NCBI GenBank assembly: GCA_023701205.1
Contig: JAMPXJ010000001.1
Coordinates: 186,001 to 250,000 of the forward strand
DNA: 64,000 nucleotides
Source of the DNA: Oligoflexia bacterium
GTDB taxonomy: Bacteria; Bdellovibrionota; UBA1018
Direction: 5' to 3'
Part shown: piece after piece, positions 24,977 to 34,274 of the stretch
Layout: each line of letters opens with the position of its first letter
Position numbering within the stretch: the first letter of the stretch is position 1
The notes under the pieces: model-generated
What the model was told of the DNA's origin: nothing
What the model saw: only the letters and a program-made list of their open reading frames with translations
Database searches by the model: none
Translations under genes and position numbers: made by a program

Positions 24977-25501
24977 ATGGATGGCAACTTGTTTCACTCG
25001 AATTTGCAGTCTCTTTCGACCCAAGTCGAGCGGGGGGCGCTCAGCGAGCTCAGTGGCCCGCGTGGCGAGGGGAAAACCCTGGCCGCGCTCCATTATCTTG
25101 CCGGCAGCCCCGGACGCATCGCCTGGATCGAGCGTGCGCTCACGATTTATCCTTGCGCCCTGGCGCAGCGGGACGTGGCGCTCGAACGCGTGCTTTTCGT
25201 CGAGGCCGGCGCGCCGGAGGGGCTGCTCTGGGCCGCGCAGCAGGTGCTCGCAAGCCAGGTCTTCGGAAGCGTCGTGCTCGACCTCGGCGCGCCGCTCGAG
25301 GACGCGGTCTGCCTGCGCCGGCTGCAGCTCGCGGCTGAGAAATCCCAGGCCGCGGTGCTCCTGCTTTCGGAGCGGGCGACGCGGGAGAGCTGGCCGCTGC
25401 GATTCCAGGCCCGGGTCGAGGGTCACGAGATCAGGATTTTGAAATCCCGGCAGGGGCGGGCCCAGAGAGGAACTGAATGGCTTCAGAGAAGTCCCGCGTA
25501 G
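24977..25501 (+). CDS. imuA: ImuA, RecA-like accessory factor of translesion synthesis
   Basis: A short RecA-like protein (174 residues; many ImuA are 200-270). A Walker A-like loop SGPRGEGKT lies near residue 35, and the rest follows a RecA-type beta-alpha pattern (FGSVVLDLGAPLEDAVCLRRLQLAAEKSQAAVLLLSE). ImuA acts with ImuB and DnaE2 in SOS mutagenesis. ATG 24977 is favoured; an in-frame start at 24953 would lie within the operator. It overlaps imuB by 25 bases, and the family assignment rests partly on this context. Confidence 0.85.
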   Translation: MDGNLFHSNLQSLSTQVERGALSELSGPRGEGKTLAALHYLAGSPGRIAWIERALTIYPCALAQRDVALERVLFVEAGAPEGLLWAAQQVLASQVFGSVVLDLGAPLEDAVCLRRLQLAAEKSQAAVLLLSERATRESWPLRFQARVEGHEIRILKSRQGRAQRGTEWLQRSPA

Positions 25502-26862
25502 TCTGCGTGCTCTTTCCGGCGGCGACCGGTGCGAAATCCCTTCGCGCCTTCGCGGAGGCGTCGCTGCGCTTCACGCCGCTGGTCGCGCTGCGGACGGAGG
25601 AGCGCGCGGTTTTTCTCGAGATCTCCGCTTGCGGACGGCTTTATACGGAGGATGGCCTGAGGGCACGGTTGCTCGCGCTCGCGCGGAGGCTCGCGCCCTC
25701 GGCCGGGCCCGGCGCGCCCTGCCGCGTGGTCATCGCGCGCGATGCGGCGACCGCGCTCGCGCTCGCGCGGTTCGATCCGCGCTGCGGCGCGGATCCCGAG
25801 GCCTGGCGCGCGCTTCCGCTTCAGGCGCTTCGGGGCTTTGCCGGCGCGGGTCCCGATACGTCCGGTACGGCCAGTCAGGATCACGAAAAGAGCGTCGAGC
25901 GGATCATCTCTCTTTTGAAGGTCCTGGGCATCCGCAATCTCGGGGAGTTCGCGCTGCTGCCTTCGGCGAGCCTCGCCGCGCGGCTCGGCAAAGAAGCCAT
26001 CGAGCTCAGCGCGCGCGTGCAGGGAAAGCTGCCGCAGGCCTGGGAAGGCTTTCACCCGGAACCCGCGATCATCGAGCGGGCGCAGGAGAGCGCCGAGAAT
26101 CTCGAGGCGATCCTCTTCGTCCTGAAGGGCGTGCTCGATCGCGCGATGGCCCGGCTGCGCGGGCGCGGGGAGCGGGTGCTCGCGCTCGAGGCGCGGCTGG
26201 AGCTCGAGAGCTGGTCCGTCGCCGCGGAGGCGTGGAGGCGCGCTTTCGGGATCGTGTTCCCGCTCCCGCAGGGCTCCGCCGCGGGGATCATCCCGATCCT
26301 GCGCGATCGGCTCGCGCATGAGCTCGCGCGCGCGCCGCTCGGGGCGCCGGTCGAGGCGCTCGAGGTGGAGATCCGTGAGACCGCGCCGGGGCGGGGCGCG
26401 CAGCGGGATTTCTTCTCGAAAAAAGAAGAGGAGGACGAGGCGGTCGAGAGCCTCATGGCCCGGCTCGCGCAGAAGTTCGGCGAGCGCAATGTCTTCGTCG
26501 CGCGGCCCGTGGACCGGTATCTTCCCGAGAAAGCCTACGAGCGAACGCTTCAGGTCGCCTCCGTGACCGACGCAGGGGAGGGCAGCGTGCGAGCGCTGCC
26601 CTCGCCCGAGCGGCCCACGCGGCTCCTGGGGGCGCCCGAGCGGCTCGTCGCGCGCGGCAATCTCCTGCAGCTGCCGCTCAACGGAAAGCATTGGCGAATC
26701 CGGGGCTGGGAAGGGCCCGAGCGTCTCTCGGGCGAGTGGTGGAAGGAAGGTTTCGATCGCGACTACTATCGCGTGGCGACCGAAAACGGCGAGCGCCTCT
26801 GGATCTTCCAGGAGCGCGGGCGCGACGAGGCCCCGCTTTACCTGCACGGTTTTTTCGATTGA
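25477..26862 (+). CDS. imuB: ImuB, Y-family polymerase-like mutasome protein
   Basis: A 461-residue Y-family polymerase homologue that lacks the catalytic acidic N-terminus: the first strand reads VVCVLFPAATG, not the D-x-D/FASVE type of active polymerases. It is expected to be a scaffold linking ImuA, the beta clamp and DnaE2. Recognisable segments are ALRTEERAVFLEISACGRLY, a helix-hairpin-like VLGIRNLGEFALLPSASLAARLG and the characteristic C-terminal RLWIFQERG...LYLHGFFD. AGAGGAACTG precedes the ATG, inside the imuA 3' end; 11 bases separate its stop from dnaE2. Confidence 0.93.
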   Translation: MASEKSRVVCVLFPAATGAKSLRAFAEASLRFTPLVALRTEERAVFLEISACGRLYTEDGLRARLLALARRLAPSAGPGAPCRVVIARDAATALALARFDPRCGADPEAWRALPLQALRGFAGAGPDTSGTASQDHEKSVERIISLLKVLGIRNLGEFALLPSASLAARLGKEAIELSARVQGKLPQAWEGFHPEPAIIERAQESAENLEAILFVLKGVLDRAMARLRGRGERVLALEARLELESWSVAAEAWRRAFGIVFPLPQGSAAGIIPILRDRLAHELARAPLGAPVEALEVEIRETAPGRGAQRDFFSKKEEEDEAVESLMARLAQKFGERNVFVARPVDRYLPEKAYERTLQVASVTDAGEGSVRALPSPERPTRLLGAPERLVARGNLLQLPLNGKHWRIRGWEGPERLSGEWWKEGFDRDYYRVATENGERLWIFQERGRDEAPLYLHGFFD

Positions 26863-26873
26863 AAGGGGGATCG

Positions 26874-29800
26874 TTGCGCTACGCCGAGCTGCAGTGCCGC
26901 ACGCATTACTCCTTCCTTCGCGGGGCCTCGCATCCCGAGGAGCTCGTCGAGCGCGCGGCCGAGCTGGGGCTCGCGGGAATCGCGATCACGGATCTCGACG
27001 GCGTGTACGGCATTCCCAAGGCTTACGCCGCCGCGAAGCGGTTTCCGCAGCTCAAGCTGATCGTGGGCTCGGAGCTCACGGTCCTGCATCCGACCCTGCC
27101 GAAGGCGGGCTGGGGCCTGGGCCTGCTTGCGCTCGATCGCGCGGGTTACGGGCTTTTGTGCCGGCTCATCACCGCGAGCCGTGCCGATAAGCCCAAAGGC
27201 GAGGCGGGGCTCGGGTGGGAGGAGCTGCTCACGCTGCTCGGGCGCCCGGAGTCCCGGGGGCTCGTCGCGATTCCCCGCGTTTCGCTCGAGGAGGAGATTC
27301 CCAAGGGATTCTACGCGGAGCTGAAGCCATTCTTTCCGGAAAGGCTTTTCCTCCCGGTCTCCCGTTTTCTCGACGGGCTCGATGCCGCGCGGGTCGCGGG
27401 TTCCGTGAGGCTCGCGCGGGAGCTCGGGCTCCCGCTGCTCGCGACGAATGACGTGCATTATCACGCTCCCGAGCGGCGCGCGCTCCAGGACGCGCTCACG
27501 GCCACGCGCCATCTCTGTCCGCTCGAGGAGTCGGGCCGGCGCCTCTTCTCCAACGGCGAACGCTACCTCAAGGCGCCCGCGCGCATGGCGGAGCTTTTTG
27601 CCGATTTTCCGGAAGCTCTCGAGAATACGGCTCGCATCGCCGAGCTCTGCCGATTCTCCCCTTCGGAGCTGCGTTATCGCTATCCTTCGGAGTGGATCCC
27701 GCGCGGCGAGACGGCGCAAAGCCATCTCGCGAGCCTGACCTGGGAAGGCGCCGGGCGCCGTTACGCGGGCGAGGTGCCGCCGGACGTGCGCCGGCAGCTC
27801 GAGCATGAGCTCCGGCTCGTCGAGGAGCTGGGCTTCGCCGATTATTTCCTCACGATCTGGGAGATCGTGGAATTCGCCCGTTCCCGCGACATCCTCTGCC
27901 AGGGGCGCGGCTCGGCCGCGAACTCGGCGATCTGCTATTGCCTGGGGATCACCGCGGTCGATCCGGTGCGGATGCGGCTGCTCTTCGAGCGTTTCCTCTC
28001 GGCCGAGCGGGGGGAGCCGCCGGACATCGACGTGGACTTCGAGCACGAGCGCCGCGAGGAGGTGATCCAGCACGTCTACGAGAAGTACGGGCGCGACCGC
28101 GCGGGCATGGTCTCGGCGATCATCACCTACCGGACGAAGTCCGTGAAGCGCGATCTGGCGAAGGCGCTCGGACTCGGGCCCGAGGAGGTCCCCGAGGAAT
28201 CCGGGAAGTCCGCGCTTTTCGCGAAGCTCGCCGAGGAGCTCAAGGGCTTTCCGCGGCATCTGTCGATCCATTCCGGCGGGTTCACTCTTTCGGCCGATCC
28301 CCTCATCGAGACCGTGCCCATCGAGCCCGCGCGGATGGAAGGCCGCACGATCGTCCAGTGGGACAAGGAGGATCTCGCGGTGATCGGGCTTCTCAAGGTC
28401 GATCTCCTGGCGCTCGGGATGCTCTCGGCGTTGCACAAGACGCTCGACCTGGTCAATGCCCGCCCAAAAGCCGGAAAAACGGGCCACGCGAGCCCGGCCG
28501 CGCTTGCGGACGAGGCGGCGCCGGGACGAAAGCTCACGCTCGCGACGATCCCGGCCGAGGACGCACGCACCTACGAGATGATCCGGCGGGCGGATACGGT
28601 GGGGGTCTTCCAGATCGAGTCGCGCGCGCAGATGAGCATGCTCCCGCGCCTGCTGCCGCGCACGTTCTACGATCTCGTCGTGCAGGTGGCGATCGTGCGG
28701 CCGGGACCGATCGTGGGCCAGATGGTGCATCCGTTTTTGCGCCGGCGCCGGGGGGAGGAGCCGATCCACTACCCGCATCCCGCGCTCGAGCCGATCCTGG
28801 GCCGCACCCTGGGCGTCCCGCTCTTCCAGGAGCAGGTGATGAAGATCGCGATCGTGCTCGCGGGCTTCACCCCCGGCGAGGCGGATGAGCTCCGACGCGC
28901 GATCGGGGCGTGGCGTTCCACCGGTAGTATTGAAAAAATGGGGCGGCGCCTGATGGACGGGCTTCTGGCCTGCGGGCTCCCGCTCGAATGGGTGGAGCGG
29001 GTCTTTCTTCAGATCCAGGGTTTCGCCGAGTACGGCTTCCCCGAGTCCCATGCCGCGTCGTTCGCCCTCCTGGCGTATGCGTCGTCCTATCTGAAGTGCC
29101 ATTACCCGGCGGAGTTCGCCTGCGCGCTCCTGAACTCCCAGCCCATGGGTTTTTATTCCCCGCACACGATCATCGAGGACGCAAGACGGCACGGCGTGCG
29201 CGTTCTGCCTGTCGATCCCAACCGTTCGGACTGGGACTGCACGCTCGGCAAGGATGGGCTTCGCGTCGGGCTGCGCGTGGTGCGGGGCTTTGGCGAGGCG
29301 GCCGCACGGCGGCTGATCGCGGAGCGTGAACGGCGCCCCTTCGCAAGCCTCGGGGATTTCTTCGCGCGCGCGCGCCTGGGCTTCGAAGTGCTTCAGAATC
29401 TCGCGCTCGGGGGCGCGTTCTCGGGCTTCGGCTTCACGCAACGCGAGGCGCTTTGGGAGCTTCTGGCCTGCCATGCGCCCCAGGGAGACCAGCTCGAGCT
29501 CTTCGCGGACGCGGGACGCGCGGGAGCGGGCGCAGGCGCCGCTGCCGAAGCCGCCTTTCCGCGACTGGACGAATACCAGGCGATTCAGGCGGAATACCGT
29601 TCGTACGGGCTTTCGACCCGAGGGCACCCGATGGGCGCGCTTCGAAGGATTTTGCGCGGAAGGATTCCTCCCGCAACCACCCTGGCCGCCAGGAAGGAGG
29701 CTCTCCGTCATGAAAATGGCAGGGGCTTCCGCCTGGCGGGCCTGGTGATCGTCCGGCAGCGTCCGCCCACGGCCAAAGGAACGGTCTTCGCCACGCTCGA

Positions 29801-30005
29801 GGACGATGCGGGTTTCCTGGATCTGATTCTTCATCGCGATACTTACGAGAGGTATGGCGAGGTGTTTAATGACGCGCCTTTCGTGATCGTCTCCGGAAAT
29901 CTTCAGCGGGACGGCGAGGCGATCAATCTCATCGTGAGGCGCGCCGAGCGATTGGACCTTTCCGTTTTGGGAGAGCTGACTGTCTCATCACGGGATTATC
30001 ATTGA
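26874..30005 (+). CDS. dnaE2: error-prone DNA polymerase DnaE2
   Basis: A C-family polymerase of 1043 residues, the normal DnaE2 length. Order: PHP domain (AELQCRTHYSFLRGASHPEEL, ITDLDGVYG, LLATNDVHYH), palm with the catalytic acidic triad region PDIDVDFEHERREEV (about 383-395), fingers (RPGPIVGQMVHPFLRRR), helix-hairpin-helix region, and a C-terminal OB fold (GLVIVRQRPPTAKGTVFATLEDD). The start is TTG 26874, preceded by AAAGGGGGA at 4 bases; no ATG or GTG lies nearby in frame. It is the polymerase of SOS-induced mutagenesis together with ImuA and ImuB. Confidence 0.96.
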   Translation: MRYAELQCRTHYSFLRGASHPEELVERAAELGLAGIAITDLDGVYGIPKAYAAAKRFPQLKLIVGSELTVLHPTLPKAGWGLGLLALDRAGYGLLCRLITASRADKPKGEAGLGWEELLTLLGRPESRGLVAIPRVSLEEEIPKGFYAELKPFFPERLFLPVSRFLDGLDAARVAGSVRLARELGLPLLATNDVHYHAPERRALQDALTATRHLCPLEESGRRLFSNGERYLKAPARMAELFADFPEALENTARIAELCRFSPSELRYRYPSEWIPRGETAQSHLASLTWEGAGRRYAGEVPPDVRRQLEHELRLVEELGFADYFLTIWEIVEFARSRDILCQGRGSAANSAICYCLGITAVDPVRMRLLFERFLSAERGEPPDIDVDFEHERREEVIQHVYEKYGRDRAGMVSAIITYRTKSVKRDLAKALGLGPEEVPEESGKSALFAKLAEELKGFPRHLSIHSGGFTLSADPLIETVPIEPARMEGRTIVQWDKEDLAVIGLLKVDLLALGMLSALHKTLDLVNARPKAGKTGHASPAALADEAAPGRKLTLATIPAEDARTYEMIRRADTVGVFQIESRAQMSMLPRLLPRTFYDLVVQVAIVRPGPIVGQMVHPFLRRRRGEEPIHYPHPALEPILGRTLGVPLFQEQVMKIAIVLAGFTPGEADELRRAIGAWRSTGSIEKMGRRLMDGLLACGLPLEWVERVFLQIQGFAEYGFPESHAASFALLAYASSYLKCHYPAEFACALLNSQPMGFYSPHTIIEDARRHGVRVLPVDPNRSDWDCTLGKDGLRVGLRVVRGFGEAAARRLIAERERRPFASLGDFFARARLGFEVLQNLALGGAFSGFGFTQREALWELLACHAPQGDQLELFADAGRAGAGAGAAAEAAFPRLDEYQAIQAEYRSYGLSTRGHPMGALRRILRGRIPPATTLAARKEALRHENGRGFRLAGLVIVRQRPPTAKGTVFATLEDDAGFLDLILHRDTYERYGEVFNDAPFVIVSGNLQRDGEAINLIVRRAERLDLSVLGELTVSSRDYH

Positions 30006-30332
30006 AAATTCATCCCGGGAGTCTTGTTGACGGGCCGCTTGTTTAGTATTTTACTTTAAGCAAGTTTTGAAGAATCGAGTCCGTCTTGCGCGTAGCGAAG
30101 GGGAATATTCCTTGATTTTCGCTGACGTTTGGCTGACTTTGTTCGCTCATTTCGCAGTACCCTTCGAGAGGCGCGGCAAGGGCGCCATCGATGCGGCAGC
30201 AGCAGTAATTGAAATCCGATTTCAGTTTTGAAGTGCAAGGTCGACGGGCGGACGCGCGAGCGCGTTCATTTGTCGGTGTTTCAACCCGATTCCGGAGGAG
30301 GTTGCCTTCGGGGTCGCCATGAGGAGAAGAAA
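30006..30332 (+). promoter_or_regulatory. intergenic region upstream of the decaheme cytochrome
   Basis: A 327-bp gap, more AT-rich than the surroundings. A weak hairpin CGGGAT/ATCCCG spans the dnaE2 stop (29991-30017). A candidate promoter is TTGACG (30027-30032), 17 bp, TTTACT (30050-30055), which would leave a leader of about 270 nt. A perfect 15-bp palindrome lies at 30210-30224. GAGGAG at 30321-30326 is the ribosome site of the cytochrome gene. No protein-like reading frame is convincing. Confidence 0.5.
30210..30224. promoter_or_regulatory. perfect palindrome, candidate operator
   Basis: TGAAATC-C-GATTTCA: 7-bp arms around one base, 108 bp before the decaheme cytochrome start. Size and symmetry suit a dimeric repressor or activator site; the cognate protein is unknown. 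Confidence 0.4.
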
Positions 30333-31256
30333 GTGAAAAAATACGTACTTTTGCCGGTGTTTTGCTTGCTGGCAGCGGGAGCTCTGCTCCTTCCGGGCGC
30401 GGCTTTGGCCGCCGACGAGCCCCAGAGCTGCGCCAAGTGCCACGAGGACGAGGTCGCGGGCTTCAAGGGCAGTCATCACGTGCGCGCCTGGTCTTCGAAG
30501 GAAGACCAGGCCAAGAACTCCTGCTCCACCTGTCACGGGGACGGAGCGGAGCACATCAAGGCCGAAGGCAAGGCCCCGATGCCGATCCCGATGAAAGGGA
30601 AGAACATCGATGCGGCCAAGGCGAACGACTCTTGCCTGAAGTGCCATAATCAGACCGGCAATCTCGCGTTCTGGGGCGCTGGCAAGCACGGAAAGAACGA
30701 CCTGACCTGCGCCAGCTGCCACAGCATGCATGGCAAGGGCACGGTCAAGCCGGGCCCAGATGTCTGCTTCACCTGCCATAAGGACGTGAAGCACGACTCG
30801 ATGAAGCTCTCGCATCACCCGATCATCGAGGGCAAGGTTTCGTGCAGCGACTGCCACAACCCGCACGGCACGCTGAACCACGGGATGTTGCGCGCGGAGA
30901 GCACGAACCAGCTCTGCTACAAGTGTCACACCGACAAGCGCGGCCCGTATGTGTGGGAACACCCGCCCGTCGAGGAGAACTGCCTGAGCTGCCACGTCTC
31001 GCACGGCAGCCGCAACCAGAAGCTCCTGGTCGAGAAGACCCCGAACCTCTGCCAGAACTGCCACGAGTGGTCGCGCCATCCCAGCACGGCCTACCAGGGC
31101 AATGGTGGCTTCGAGAACGTGAAGACCAGCACCTTCAAATCGCAGCTCGCGGCGCGGTCGTGCCAGAACTGCCATCCGAAAATCCACGGAAGCTTCGCTC
31201 CGCATAACCCGGCCAGCGGTCGTGGTTATAACGGCGGCAAGTACTTCGTCCGGTAA
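30333..31256 (+). CDS. decaheme c-type cytochrome, DmsE/MtrA family
   Basis: A 307-residue periplasmic cytochrome with a signal peptide (about 1-25, ending ALA-AD) and ten CXXCH sites (CAKCH, CSTCH, CLKCH, CASCH, CFTCH, CSDCH, CYKCH, CLSCH, CQNCH, CQNCH), the number and spacing of DmsE/MtrA proteins. Such proteins thread an MtrB-type porin and carry electrons across the outer membrane. Start GTG 30333 is 6 bases after GAGGAG. The porin gene follows by 17 bases, and cytochrome maturation genes come soon after. Confidence 0.95.
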   Translation: MKKYVLLPVFCLLAAGALLLPGAALAADEPQSCAKCHEDEVAGFKGSHHVRAWSSKEDQAKNSCSTCHGDGAEHIKAEGKAPMPIPMKGKNIDAAKANDSCLKCHNQTGNLAFWGAGKHGKNDLTCASCHSMHGKGTVKPGPDVCFTCHKDVKHDSMKLSHHPIIEGKVSCSDCHNPHGTLNHGMLRAESTNQLCYKCHTDKRGPYVWEHPPVEENCLSCHVSHGSRNQKLLVEKTPNLCQNCHEWSRHPSTAYQGNGGFENVKTSTFKSQLAARSCQNCHPKIHGSFAPHNPASGRGYNGGKYFVR

Positions 31257-31273
31257 CAGAGGAGAATGATTCG

Positions 31274-33436
31274 ATGAGAAATCTCAAATATCTTACGGGA
31301 ATCGCTCTTCTGGCGTCGACAGGCGCCTGGGCGGAGACGGAGTACAGCGCGAATGCCGGCGTGGGCCTGAGGCTCTCGAAAGGCGACGAGGTCAGCGCGC
31401 GCTTCACGGAATACCAGGATTTGAGTTCGGGCGTCGTCTCGAACCTCGAGGCCGCGTATTTCGACGGTGCTTACCACATGCAGCTGTTCGCGCAGAACAT
31501 TGGCCGAAACGATCAGGGCTACTCCCTGTCGGGCGGACGCTATCACCAGTTCACCTACAAGGCCTGGTTCGATGAGCTGCCGCATAACCTGTCGTTCAAC
31601 AGCCTGCAGTTCTATACGAGCGGACTGGGCACTAACACGCTGACCTATACGGCGGCGGGAGCGGGCGGGGCGACCTCGACGACGTTCCTCGATACGAACG
31701 TGTCTGACATGAGCAAGTGGCTCCCGCACGACTACAAACTCGAGCGGAAGGACCTCGGCGCCAGCGTGCTCATCTCGATGGACACGCCGTTCTTCGGGGA
31801 TCTCTCGGTGAGCCGTGTTTCGATGACGGGAACGCGTCCGATCGCGACCGCGAGCGGCGTCTATCCCACGGGCGGCGGTACCTCCGGATTCGCGCCGTTC
31901 GAGTTCCCCGAGCCAGTGGATCAGAACACGACCACGACGAACCTCGAAGCGGGCTACAAGACCGACATGGTTTATCTGTCGGCCACGGGCACGCTGAGCA
32001 AGTTCAACTCGGAGTGGGATTATCTCACCTTCCGCAACCCGATGGTCGGCACGACCGAGCTGAACGAGAAGCTCTCGCTCAGCCCTGACAGCGACTCCAA
32101 GAAGCTGGCGGTGCAGGCAACGGTCTACAAGCTGCCGTTCGATTCGACCTTCCAGGCGCGGGGAAGCACGGAGGAGATCACCAATACGATCCCGTTGGAG
32201 ACCTCACTCGCACCGGGCGGAACGGGTACTTACACTCCCGTGACCCTGGGCGTGAACGAACCGGACTTCAAAGGCGACATCAGCTACAAGAACGCTTCAG
32301 CGGTCTGGAGTGCCCGGCCTTTCGAGCACCTCGATGCGGATGTCTTCTATCGCTTCCTCGACAAGAAGAACCATTCGACCAAGGTCATCTACTCGGATTC
32401 GCCGACGGCCCCCACGGCCACGCAGGCCAACGAGCACTTCGGTTACCGCAAGAACAACATCGGCGGCGAGCTGGGGTACCTCTTCCCGGCGCGGACGAAG
32501 GTTCGCGGCGGGTACGAGTATGAGGCCCGGGTGCGCGAGGAGCGGACGGACGCGAACGCGAGCTTCGAGAAGTCGCTCTTCGCGGAGGTGAAGAACTCGT
32601 TCTTCGACTTCGCGACGGCCAAGGTGAAGTACGGCTATCTCCGCCGGACCTCCGAGTGGGGCAAGGCCGAGACCGCCGGCACCACCAAGACGGCCACGTC
32701 GTACGTGCTGAACTTCGTACGTCGCTTCGACGTCAACGAGAAGCGCCAGAACAGCATTCTGGCCGCGGTCACGCTGACGCCGATGGATGATGTCGATCTC
32801 GGCGTGGGCTATCGATGGAAGAAGAGCGTCTATGACCAGACCCAGATCGGTCTGCAGGACGACTTCGGCCGCGAGTGGAACTTCGACGCGAGCTTCCGCC
32901 TGCCCGAGGTCTTCAAGATCACGGCGTTCGCGGACATCGAGAAGGTCAATCGTCACGCGTTCCACCGGCAGTTCACCAACGCTCCGGATCCGTTCGGCGC
33001 GACCCAGAACACGACGAACTTCAACTTCGACGAGACCTGGACCGACAACAACTACCGGTACGGCTTGATCCTGCAGGTCCCGGTGATCGAGGATCTGCTG
33101 GACTTCGAAACCTCCTATGCACAGGAAGTGGCGAACGCCTTCGCGGATCTCGAAGCCCAGACAGGCGGCCCGACCCTCGTGGATATCCAGAACTTTGGAA
33201 ATTATCGCAAGAACAGCCTGAGCGCGAAGTTCAGCTACAAGGTGAACGAGAGCCTCTCGGCCGCTTTGGCGGGCTTTTGGGAACGGCTGCGGAGCGATGA
33301 CGTCCAGTTCAACCAGTATGTCTACAACGGGGTGGCGGGCTCCAATGGCGCGCAGCGGTTCCTTTTCACCGGCGCGTACAAGGACAACGAGTACTCCGCG
33401 ACTACCGGCGTAGTTACGGTTTCTTACAAGTTCTGA
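31274..33436 (+). CDS. MtrB/PioB-family outer-membrane porin
   Basis: A 720-residue outer-membrane beta-barrel with a signal peptide ending GAWA-ET and long alternating strands through to a C-terminal aromatic (VSYKF). Segments such as NAGVGLRLSKGDEVSARFTEYQDL and LERKDLGASVLISMDTPFFGDLSVSR are typical of the MtrB/PioB sheath that encloses a decaheme cytochrome. There is no N-terminal CXXC pair as in Shewanella MtrB. The AGAGGAG site precedes ATG. A strong terminator follows, so the cytochrome and porin form a two-gene unit. Confidence 0.92.
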   Translation: MRNLKYLTGIALLASTGAWAETEYSANAGVGLRLSKGDEVSARFTEYQDLSSGVVSNLEAAYFDGAYHMQLFAQNIGRNDQGYSLSGGRYHQFTYKAWFDELPHNLSFNSLQFYTSGLGTNTLTYTAAGAGGATSTTFLDTNVSDMSKWLPHDYKLERKDLGASVLISMDTPFFGDLSVSRVSMTGTRPIATASGVYPTGGGTSGFAPFEFPEPVDQNTTTTNLEAGYKTDMVYLSATGTLSKFNSEWDYLTFRNPMVGTTELNEKLSLSPDSDSKKLAVQATVYKLPFDSTFQARGSTEEITNTIPLETSLAPGGTGTYTPVTLGVNEPDFKGDISYKNASAVWSARPFEHLDADVFYRFLDKKNHSTKVIYSDSPTAPTATQANEHFGYRKNNIGGELGYLFPARTKVRGGYEYEARVREERTDANASFEKSLFAEVKNSFFDFATAKVKYGYLRRTSEWGKAETAGTTKTATSYVLNFVRRFDVNEKRQNSILAAVTLTPMDDVDLGVGYRWKKSVYDQTQIGLQDDFGREWNFDASFRLPEVFKITAFADIEKVNRHAFHRQFTNAPDPFGATQNTTNFNFDETWTDNNYRYGLILQVPVIEDLLDFETSYAQEVANAFADLEAQTGGPTLVDIQNFGNYRKNSLSAKFSYKVNESLSAALAGFWERLRSDDVQFNQYVYNGVAGSNGAQRFLFTGAYKDNEYSATTGVVTVSYKF

Positions 33437-33480
33437 TCGGTTCGGCCCGGGCCCCCTGGGTTCGGGGTGAATCACTCGGG

Positions 33481-33506
33481 AAAGGGGGCGGCAACGCCCC
33501 CTTTTT
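33481..33506 (+). terminator. rho-independent terminator
   Basis: Stem AAAGGGGGCG / CGCCCCCTTT with loop GCAA, continuing into TTTTT. It closes the cytochrome-porin unit. Confidence 0.92.
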
Positions 33507-33631
33507 CGTTTATGGCATAAAAAACTGTCAAAAACGTCGTTTTCACGTTGGCCCCCGAGAGATCTTGAGCTAGCTTGTGTTCCGGATTTATGGTTTTATG
33601 CGCCCAATCATCAGCATTCGGGAGTGACTTC

Positions 33632-34234
33632 ATGAAACGATTTCCTGCCTTGTTTTTTCTCTCGCTAGCCCTTGTTTTCTGCCTTTTTTCCTGCACCCGC
33701 AATGATCTGAAAATCGAAACGTATCAGACCGAAAAGCAGCCGGTCGTATCCAACGAGTCGATGACTCAGCAGATGATGTCGCCGCAGGGCGGAATGCCTG
33801 AGCAAGTTTCGGCTCCCGCTTCGCAGGAGCCGTCCGCTTATGGCTGGGACATCCCCAAAGGCTGGGGCTCGGAGCCCGGCTCTTCGATGCGCCTCGTGAG
33901 CTTCAAGGCGGATGGGCATACCGGCTCGATCATCGTGCTCGAAGGCGAGGCCGGCGGCCTGGTCGCGAACGTGAACCGCTGGCGCGAACAGGTGGGGCTT
34001 CCCGCGCAGGACGAGGCCGCCGTGCTCAAGGCCGCGCGCAAAGGCAAGAGCGCGCTGGGCGAGTTCAGGTGGTTCGAGATCGTGAACGACTCGTCACCCG
34101 GGCAGTCGATGCTCGTCGCCGTGGTCCCGGCCGACGGCAAGACGCTTTTCGTGAAACTCATGGCGCCCAAAGCCGCGTTGCAGAAGAATCAGGAGAAGTT
34201 TCTCTCCCTGTGCAGGTCCCTGCGGCGGGCGTAA
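33632..34234 (+). CDS. lipoprotein of unknown function in the cytochrome locus
   Basis: A 200-residue lipoprotein (lipobox LFSC, Cys about 20). After a Gln/Pro/Ser-rich spacer (to about residue 65), the domain begins YGWDIPKGWGSEPGSSMRLVSF and contains GGLVANVNRWREQVGLPAQDE and a C-terminal KFLSLCRSLR. Proteins with this WDIP..W / NVNRWR pattern occur as uncharacterised envelope proteins in several phyla. Position 40 bases before resB suggests one transcript with the cytochrome maturation genes. GGGAG precedes ATG 33632. Confidence 0.7.
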   Translation: MKRFPALFFLSLALVFCLFSCTRNDLKIETYQTEKQPVVSNESMTQQMMSPQGGMPEQVSAPASQEPSAYGWDIPKGWGSEPGSSMRLVSFKADGHTGSIIVLEGEAGGLVANVNRWREQVGLPAQDEAAVLKAARKGKSALGEFRWFEIVNDSSPGQSMLVAVVPADGKTLFVKLMAPKAALQKNQEKFLSLCRSLRRA

Positions 34235-34274
34235 GCCAGCCGTCGCTCATCCTTAGCAAAAGGAGTTCGCCACC

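Noticed and set aside
25483-26847. Minus-strand open frame of 454 codons
   Set aside because: Shadow of imuB.
26838-29834. Minus-strand open frame of 998 codons
   Set aside because: Shadow of dnaE2 caused by high GC at third positions; the product is Arg/Glu/His-rich with no domain.
30056-30238. Short minus-strand frame in the gap before the decaheme cytochrome
   Set aside because: No ribosome site, mixed basic composition and no motif; the gap looks regulatory.
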